Shown: piece by piece, positions 9,307-13,899 of the stretch | Layout: each line of letters opens with the position of its first letter | Numbering within the stretch: the stretch's first letter is position 1 | NCBI GenBank assembly: GCA_018991295.1 | Contig: JAGKSZ010000063.1 | Coordinates: forward strand, 1-13,899 | Direction: 5' to 3' | DNA length: 13,899 bases | Origin: Porphyrobacter sp. | Lineage (GTDB): Bacteria > Pseudomonadota > Alphaproteobacteria > Sphingomonadales > Sphingomonadaceae | Notes under the pieces: model-generated | What the model saw: only the letters and a program-made list of their open reading frames with translations | What the model was told of the DNA's origin: nothing | The model's database searches: none | Position numbers and translations under genes: made by a program

Positions 9307-9335
9307 CATATAGGCGGCAAAGCGTGGTCAGGCAA
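9307..9335 (-). promoter_or_regulatory. Promoter of ispG, placed for a leaderless transcript
   Basis: Minus-strand TTGCCT (9335-9330) and TATATG (9312-9307) are separated by exactly 17 bases. The -10 element ends 8 bases before the ispG ATG, so transcription would be expected to begin at or within a base or two of the start codon. The absence of a Shine-Dalgarno agrees with this. The hexamers match the sigma-70 consensus at 4 of 6 positions each. Confidence 0.45.
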
Positions 9336-9356
9336 TGACAAGCGCAGGCTGTGCTT

Positions 9357-9386
9357 TTGCCCGTTATCTCGCAATTGTTGCATATT
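9357..9386 (+). promoter_or_regulatory. Candidate promoter of the 9499-10236 membrane protein gene
   Basis: TTGCCC (9357-9362) and CATATT (9381-9386) lie 18 bases apart, 112 bases before the ATG. A small palindrome, GGGGCAGCCCC, starts directly after the -10. The rest of the 9300-9498 gap shows nothing else I can name except the strong ribosome-binding site next to the start. Confidence 0.3.
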
Positions 9387-9487
9387 GGGGCAGCCCCCGA
9401 TTTGACGCTGACCAAGGGCGCAGCAGAAGGGGTTTGTTATCCATTCGAGGCGCACACACCGGACCCTGATCGCACGCGCGGCGCGCA

Positions 9488-9494
9488 AGGAGGG
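9488..9494 (+). promoter_or_regulatory. Strong Shine-Dalgarno sequence deciding the start at 9499
   Basis: AGGAGGG lies four bases before the ATG of the membrane protein gene. It is the best ribosome-binding site in the window and fixes the start codon. It contrasts with the near absence of such sites before ispG and the YkuD_2 gene. Confidence 0.75.
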
Positions 9495-9498
9495 CGAT

Positions 9499-10236
9499 AT
9501 GAACATCACTGGCGAGCTGTGGCTGGCAGCCCGGGACATTGCCCGATCTTCGGCAATGCACCGCGCGCTGATGCTGGTTGTGCCCTATGCCTGCGTGCTG
9601 GTGGGGCTGGATGTCGCTGCCCACTATGGCGAGATCAGCAATGCCCACCTGCCGGCGCATTTCTTCATGTCATCCGATTATTCCTTCGGCGAATTCCTCG
9701 AATACGGGATGACGGCCTGCGCGGCGGTGTTCATGGGGCTGTGCTGGCTGCGGGCACGCTCGCCGGTCTACCTCGCCAATGCCATCCTGTTCGCATGGCT
9801 CACGCTCGACAATGCCTATGAATATCACGAGGAATTCGGTCTGGCGCTGGCGCCGGTTCTGCCCGTCCCCGGCTGGCTGCCGCTCCATGCCAATCATCTG
9901 GGCGAACTGATCTTTTTTGCGATCGTCGGGACGATCTGGCTGGCGGGCATGGTGTCGGCCCACCGCCGGGCCGAACGGCGCGAGGCCGCCTATGGCGTCT
10001 TGATCGGGGCCTGCATTGCCGGGACGGCGGTGTTCGGCGTGTTCGTCGATCTGCTGACCTCGCTGGGCGAACACTCGCTCACGGTGCTCAACGTCTTTGC
10101 CTTTGTGGAAGATGAGGGCGAATTTGCGATGATCCTTGTCATGTTTGCCGTGAGTGTGGGCATCTTCGATGTCGAACGCCGCCGTGCCGAGGCACAAGCG
10201 CCCCGGTCCCGAGGCCTGCAAACCGCGACTGCTTGA
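9499..10236 (+). CDS. Unrecognised polytopic membrane protein with many Asp/Glu/His in or near its helices
   Basis: I do not recognise this 245-residue protein. Six hydrophobic segments are visible at roughly 22-40, 66-86, 90-105, 136-153, 165-188 and 207-224, with no cleavable signal. Polar residues recur at helix ends and inside helices: Asp38, Glu65/Glu68 (FGEFLEYG), Asp104-Glu108-His110-Glu111 (LDNAYEYHEE), His130/His133/Glu136 (HANHLGE), Asp184-Glu191-His192 (DLLTSLGEH) and Glu204-Asp205-Glu206-Glu208 (EDEGEF). Such a layout is typical of integral membrane metal-binding enzymes or metal transporters, but that is only an analogy. The C-terminal tail from 225 is Arg-rich, so it probably faces the cytoplasm. 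A strong Shine-Dalgarno fixes the start. The hydrolase gene follows 48 bases downstream on the same strand and could be cotranscribed. That it is a real gene is sure; function is unknown. Confidence 0.85.
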   Translation: MNITGELWLAARDIARSSAMHRALMLVVPYACVLVGLDVAAHYGEISNAHLPAHFFMSSDYSFGEFLEYGMTACAAVFMGLCWLRARSPVYLANAILFAWLTLDNAYEYHEEFGLALAPVLPVPGWLPLHANHLGELIFFAIVGTIWLAGMVSAHRRAERREAAYGVLIGACIAGTAVFGVFVDLLTSLGEHSLTVLNVFAFVEDEGEFAMILVMFAVSVGIFDVERRRAEAQAPRSRGLQTATA

Positions 10237-10284
10237 CTTCGTCCCCCGGCGCGGCAGTCTGCGGCGCATTGACGGGGAGAGACC

Positions 10285-11223
10285 ATGCTGACCCACACTT
10301 CTGCCGAATTGCGCGTCGCAGCGCCCAGCCTTGTGATGCGCGCGGTCAAATGGCTGGTGAGCCGCCAGACCCCGGTCTTCCCGCTGGACGAAACCGGGTT
10401 CCACACCGCGATGCAGGGCCGCAAGCTGCCGCTGGATGCGCCGATGCCCCCTGCCTTTCGCAAGCGTTTTGGCATCGAAGAGCGCGAAATGCTTGGCCAC
10501 AAGGTGGTCACGCTGCACCCCCGATCAGGGCCGGGGGAATGGCACATGATCTATTTCCACGGCGGCGGCTTTGTGAAGCCGATGTTCAAGGTGCACTGGC
10601 CGCTGGTCGCCGCCATGGTGCAGGCCTGCGGGATCAGCGTCACCGTGCCGCTCTATCCCGTGGTGCCCGAGGCGCCTTACACCGCGCAGGACGATCTGGC
10701 CGATGCGGTCTGGGCCGATCTTGCTGCAAGGCATGATCCGGCACGCATCATTCTGAATGGCGATAGCGCAGGCGGGCACATGGCGCTGGCGCTGGCGCTG
10801 CGGCTGGTGGCCACAGGCGGCCCGCTGCCGGGCAAGCTTGCGCTGTTTGCCCCGTGGCTGGACCTTGGCCTTGCCGATCCGGCCATTGCCGCGGTCGAGC
10901 CGCATGACGTGATGCTCAAGATCGGCACCTTGCGCGCCTGCGGTGGTCTGGTGGCGGCAGGCCGGGCGCTGGACGATCCGGCGGTGAGCCCGCTTTATGC
11001 CTCTGCCGAGGCGCTTGGCGCGCTTCCGCCGACACGCATCTGGACCGGACGGCACGACATTTTCATCGTCGATTCGCGCAGTTTCCTTGCCCGGCTGGTC
11101 GAGGCGGGGGTGGACGCCAAGCTCTATGAATATGAAGGCGCGCCGCACGTCTTCATGGCAATCCTTCCCACCCGCGAGGCAAAGGATGCGATTGGCCTGC
11201 TGGCGGAGTTTGTGGCGGATTAG
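10285..11223 (+). CDS. Alpha/beta hydrolase, hormone-sensitive-lipase (abhydrolase_3) type
   Basis: A cytoplasmic esterase-like hydrolase of 312 residues; the ester, lactone or amide substrate cannot be deduced. The HSL signature is complete: oxyanion motif HGGGF at 92-96, nucleophile elbow GDSAGG at 159-164 (Ser161), acid Asp258 in TGRHDIF and base His288 in GAPHVFM. A cap-like N-terminal part of about 70 residues precedes the fold, as is usual. The ATG at 10285 follows GGGGAGA at a good spacing. It lies 48 bases after the membrane protein gene on the same strand, so the two may share a message. Its TAG stop overlaps the stop codon of the opposing SDR gene. The family is certain; the physiological role is unknown. 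Confidence 0.92.
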   Translation: MLTHTSAELRVAAPSLVMRAVKWLVSRQTPVFPLDETGFHTAMQGRKLPLDAPMPPAFRKRFGIEEREMLGHKVVTLHPRSGPGEWHMIYFHGGGFVKPMFKVHWPLVAAMVQACGISVTVPLYPVVPEAPYTAQDDLADAVWADLAARHDPARIILNGDSAGGHMALALALRLVATGGPLPGKLALFAPWLDLGLADPAIAAVEPHDVMLKIGTLRACGGLVAAGRALDDPAVSPLYASAEALGALPPTRIWTGRHDIFIVDSRSFLARLVEAGVDAKLYEYEGAPHVFMAILPTREAKDAIGLLAEFVAD

Positions 11224-12182
11224 CCCGGATACCGCACCCCGGTCAGCTCCTCGCTCATCGCCCACAGACGGTCGGCATAGCTGGTGTTGACCGCATAGGA
11301 GCGCACCCCGCCGGTGGCAGAGGTATCGTCCACTCCGGCCACATGGCAGTCTTCGCAATAGACCCCGCCTCCAATACCTGAACCGCCGTCCAATTCAGGC
11401 GCGGTCGCGGCCCAGCAACTGGTCGCCGCCCCTTGAGGGATGGTCTTCCATTGGAAGCCCTGATCGCTGGACGTCACGCGCGCCATCAGCGCCTCGACCA
11501 TTTCGGGGGTCATGTGGCGGCCAAGATTGGTCTGGATGCCGCCGGGGTGCACCGCATAGGCATGGATCCCCAGCACGGCGAAACGCTGCTCTAGTCCGAC
11601 GCTGAACAGCACATTGGCGGTCTTGGAATGGCCATAGCTTTGCCACGGGTCATAGGGGCGATGCTGGAAATGCGGGTCGTCGAAATTGACGGGCGCAAAA
11701 TGATGCCCGCGGCTCGACAGGTTGACGATCCGCTTGAGGTGCCCCTTCTCGATCAGCGGGAACAGCTCGCCGGTCAGCGCGAAGTGGCCGAGATGGTTCG
11801 TGCCGAACTGCATCTCGAACCCGTCGGCCGTGTGCAGGAACGGCGTCGCCATGACGCCTGCATTGTTGATCAGCAGGTCAATCTTGCTGAACCGCTGCCG
11901 TGCGCGCGAGGTAGCGGCGCGGATGGATTCAAGGCTGGTGAGATCGACCGTCAGCGTATCGAGCTGCGCCTTGGGGTGCTGCGCGACAATCGCGGCGACA
12001 CTTTCATCCAGCTTGGCCTGATCGCGCCCCGCCATGATGACATGACCCCCTCGCGCCGCCATCGCCCGCGCTGTTTCCTGCCCGAGGCCCGAATTCGCGC
12101 CGGTGATGAACACTGTCCGTCCCGACAGGTCGATGCCCGCCAGCACCTCGTCTGCGGTGCTGGCCCAGTCGAATTCGCTCAT
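11220..12182 (-). CDS. Short-chain dehydrogenase/reductase, retinol-dehydrogenase/WWOX-like
   Basis: An NAD(P)-dependent oxidoreductase of the classical SDR superfamily, 320 residues, cytoplasmic. Visible are the nucleotide-binding TGANSGLG (27-34), the adenine-pocket Asp80 (VDLTS), NNAG (106-109), Asn129, Ser156/157, and the catalytic YGHSK with Tyr183 and Lys187, followed by VHPGGIQTNL. The stretched C-terminus with GGGVYCEDC and an end helix is typical of the RDH/WW-domain-oxidoreductase-like bacterial group, whose substrates are mostly unknown. The Arg and Gly-rich cofactor loop (AGRDQAK) suggests NADP but does not prove it. GGGAGAGG stands just upstream of the ATG at 12182. The gene follows the GNAT gene by 16 bases, so the two form an operon. 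The TAA stop overlaps that of the convergent hydrolase. Confidence 0.93.
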   Translation of the reverse strand: MSEFDWASTADEVLAGIDLSGRTVFITGANSGLGQETARAMAARGGHVIMAGRDQAKLDESVAAIVAQHPKAQLDTLTVDLTSLESIRAATSRARQRFSKIDLLINNAGVMATPFLHTADGFEMQFGTNHLGHFALTGELFPLIEKGHLKRIVNLSSRGHHFAPVNFDDPHFQHRPYDPWQSYGHSKTANVLFSVGLEQRFAVLGIHAYAVHPGGIQTNLGRHMTPEMVEALMARVTSSDQGFQWKTIPQGAATSCWAATAPELDGGSGIGGGVYCEDCHVAGVDDTSATGGVRSYAVNTSYADRLWAMSEELTGVRYPG

Positions 12183-12198
12183 GTCCCTCTCCCTCGGG

Positions 12199-12711
12199 TT
12201 ATAGCTTCAATTCGTAGAGATACTCCGGATCGAGGTGGTCGCCCACCTTGAAGGTGATGTCGGCAATCTTGGCAAAGCCGTAACGCTGGTAGAACCGCTG
12301 CGCGCCGAAGTTTTCGGCATAGACGCTGAGCAGCACCGCATCATGCCCCTGCGTCCGGGCGAGGCCCAGCGCCCAGTCCATCAGCTTCCCGCCGATCCCG
12401 TGGCCGGTGTGGGTGGGCAGGGCATAAAGCTGGCCGAGTTCAATGGGGTTGGCCGCAGCGGAATATGCCCCGAACTTGGTGGGATAGCGCAGCTTGCAGT
12501 AGGCGACGAGCGTGCCTTCATCCTCGACAAGGCAATGGGTGCATTCATCGCCCGCGATTTCGGCGGCAACAGCGTCTGCATTGTGCACTTCGGCGAGGAA
12601 ATCCTCGAGGTCCTTTGGCGTGTAAAGGTCCCCGAAGGCGGCGATAAAGGTCTCTGCGCCAAGGGCGGCAAGGGCGGGGGCATCTTCGGGCGTGGCAGGA
12701 CGGTAGATCAT
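12199..12711 (-). CDS. GNAT-family N-acetyltransferase
   Basis: A 170-residue cytoplasmic acetyltransferase that would move the acetyl group of acetyl-CoA to an unknown amine. The GNAT fold is seen in order: N-terminal IYRPATPED, the central strand LVAYCKLRY, motif A as ELGQLYALPTHTGHGIGGKLM (the pyrophosphate loop HTGHGIG replaces the commoner Q/R-x-x-G-x-G/A), then LLSVYAENFGAQRFYQRYGF with the usual Asn and Tyr of motif B. It is the first gene of a two-gene unit with the SDR 16 bases downstream. Upstream, TTAACA (12746-12741) stands 17 bases from a poor -10 (TAGGGC), which would again put the transcript start close to the ATG. GGGCGGGG before the ATG could serve as a ribosome-binding site instead. 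The family is sure; the substrate is unknown. Confidence 0.9.
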   Translation of the reverse strand: MIYRPATPEDAPALAALGAETFIAAFGDLYTPKDLEDFLAEVHNADAVAAEIAGDECTHCLVEDEGTLVAYCKLRYPTKFGAYSAAANPIELGQLYALPTHTGHGIGGKLMDWALGLARTQGHDAVLLSVYAENFGAQRFYQRYGFAKIADITFKVGDHLDPEYLYELKL

Positions 12712-12785
12712 GGCCCCGCCCTAGCCGTTCGTGCCGACACTGTTAAGCTGGCGAAACAAACGGGGCCGCGTTACATCATGTGCCC

Positions 12786-13865
12786 ATGAAGAAGCTCGTC
12801 GCCGCTCTGGCCCTCGCCCTGCTGTCCCAACCCGCGCTGGCCGAGGACGCGCCCAAATGGTCGCTGGCGATCCATGGCGGGGCAGGTACGCTCGATCCCA
12901 AGGCGATGACGCCTGAACGCCGCGCGGCTTACGAGGCGGATTTGCAAGCCGCGCTGGATGCGGGCTCGAAGATCCTTGCCGAAGGCGGGGATGCGATGGA
13001 CGCGATCAAGGCCGCGATCCTGATCATGGAGGATTCTCCGCTGTTCAACGCGGGCAAGGGCGCGGTGTTCACTTGGGACGGAACCAACGAACTCGACGCC
13101 TCGATCATGGACGGGCGGGACCGCAGCGCAGGCGCGATTGCGGGGGTGAAGACGGTGAGGAACCCGATCCTGCTCGCCGACACGGTGCGCACCCAGAGCG
13201 AACACGTGATGCTGATGGGTGCGGGCGCTGAGGCTTTTGCGCTGGAGAAGGGCTTTGCCGTGACCCCGCCCGAATATTTCGCCACCCCGGCGCGGCGCGA
13301 GGCGCTGGAGCGGATGAAGGCGAAGAAGCTTTCGGCGCTGGATGTCGATCACAAGTTCGGCACGGTGGGCGCGGTGGCGCTCGACACGAAGGGCAATCTG
13401 GCGGCGGGCACCTCCACCGGCGGGATGACCGGCAAACGCTGGGGCCGCGTGGGCGATGCGCCGGTGATTGGGGCGGGGACCTATGCGGATAACCGCGCCT
13501 GTGCGGTCTCGGCGACGGGGTGGGGGGAATATTTCCTGCGCGTCGGCGTGGCGCATGAGATTTGTGCACGGTTGCGCACGCTGAGGGCGATGAATTGGCT
13601 CTCGATCGATTACACCACCGGGGCGCGGCTTATTCCCGATCCAGAGGAAATCGCGGTCACTGTTCAGGATGTCGCGGATGCGGTCATGCAGGATGTCGCA
13701 GACCTCGGCGGCGATGGCGGGGTGATCCTCGTCACGCCCGAGGGCCACGCGATCTTCAGCTTCAACACCACCGGCATGTATCGCGGCCGCGCGACCAGCG
13801 CGGGAGTGAACGAAGTGGCGATCTTCGGCGGCGAGGAGAAGGCGTCAGCGACGCCGGATCATTGA
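12786..13865 (+). CDS. Exported plant-type L-asparaginase / isoaspartyl peptidase (Ntn hydrolase)
   Basis: An N-terminal-nucleophile hydrolase that splits asparagine and beta-aspartyl dipeptides after autocleavage into two subunits. Numbered from the ATG at 12786 (359 residues), there is a Sec signal peptide (KK, Leu/Ala core, cut near ALA-EDA). The alpha part follows with IHGGAGTL, EDSPLFNAGKGAVF and ELDASIMDGRD. The cleavage site is FG-TVGAVALD with nucleophile Thr193, then STGGMTGKRWGRVGDAP and GAGTYADN, which form the substrate and anchor site. The usual bacterial members (IaaA type) are cytoplasmic, so the signal peptide points to a periplasmic role, perhaps in scavenging. A GTG at 12780 in the same frame adds only two residues. 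No clear Shine-Dalgarno is seen. It is divergent from the GNAT gene, with 74 bp between them. Function by family is sure. Confidence 0.94.
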   Translation: MKKLVAALALALLSQPALAEDAPKWSLAIHGGAGTLDPKAMTPERRAAYEADLQAALDAGSKILAEGGDAMDAIKAAILIMEDSPLFNAGKGAVFTWDGTNELDASIMDGRDRSAGAIAGVKTVRNPILLADTVRTQSEHVMLMGAGAEAFALEKGFAVTPPEYFATPARREALERMKAKKLSALDVDHKFGTVGAVALDTKGNLAAGTSTGGMTGKRWGRVGDAPVIGAGTYADNRACAVSATGWGEYFLRVGVAHEICARLRTLRAMNWLSIDYTTGARLIPDPEEIAVTVQDVADAVMQDVADLGGDGGVILVTPEGHAIFSFNTTGMYRGRATSAGVNEVAIFGGEEKASATPDH

Positions 13866-13874
13866 GCCAACCTC

Positions 13875-13899
13875 CGTTCGCCCTGAGCTTGTCGAAGGG
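13875..13899. repeat. Start of a dispersed REP-like repeat, cut by the window edge
   Basis: The last 25 bases, cgttcgccctg then agcttgtcgaaggg, match from memory a short partly palindromic element scattered between genes in many Sphingomonadales and other bacteria. TTCG/CGAA (and CCCT/AGGG) arms can pair around an AGCT-containing core. It lies just after the asparaginase stop, where such elements commonly sit, and may shape the mRNA 3' end. Only the visible part is described; the other half would lie outside the window. Confidence 0.5.

Overview
The window is an ordinary, gene-dense stretch of a high-GC alphaproteobacterial chromosome. Gene content, protein style and spacing fit Sphingomonadales, probably an Erythrobacter/Porphyrobacter-like organism. 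That placement is from memory of how these proteins read (IspG, the class IV-like deacetylase, the thioredoxin-like lipoprotein) and from a repeat at the right edge; it is an inference, not a search result. I see no tRNA, rRNA, CRISPR array, transposase, phage gene or integration scar. No gap without a gene exceeds 200 bp.

Layout. Bases 1-2438 (minus) hold most of aconitase acnA. Its C-terminus lies beyond the left edge and its frame is broken by one extra base near 1655-1661. Upstream on the same strand is an EamA/DMT transporter (2583-3542), divergent from a YcbB-type L,D-transpeptidase (3656-5101, plus). That enzyme converges on a second exported transpeptidase-fold protein of the YkuD_2 type (5203-5904, minus), so two different peptidoglycan-modifying families sit tail to tail. 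Next on the minus strand come a class IV-like histone-deacetylase-fold amidohydrolase (5968-6897) and a tight three-gene operon read from right to left: ispG, a thioredoxin-fold lipoprotein and the manganese exporter mntP (9299 to 7059). ispG has a promoter placed so that its mRNA may be leaderless. The ispG-lipoprotein junction is a 4-base GTGA overlap, and mntP starts 4 bases after the lipoprotein stop.

On the plus strand follow an unrecognised polytopic membrane protein rich in intramembrane Asp/Glu/His (9499-10236) and an HSL-type alpha/beta hydrolase (10285-11223). The hydrolase stop codon overlaps that of a convergent SDR oxidoreductase (11220-12182, minus), which is downstream of a GNAT acetyltransferase (12199-12711, minus). 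The window ends with an exported plant-type asparaginase/isoaspartyl peptidase (12786-13865, plus), followed by the start of a short dispersed-type repeat.

How it fits together. Most genes are housekeeping: TCA cycle, MEP isoprenoid pathway, cell-wall crosslinking, metal homeostasis. They sit in small independent units, and I find no evidence for a multi-gene novel system. The items most worth a second look are the acnA frameshift, the membrane protein at 9499-10236, the leaderless-looking ispG promoter and the ispG-lipoprotein-mntP operon.
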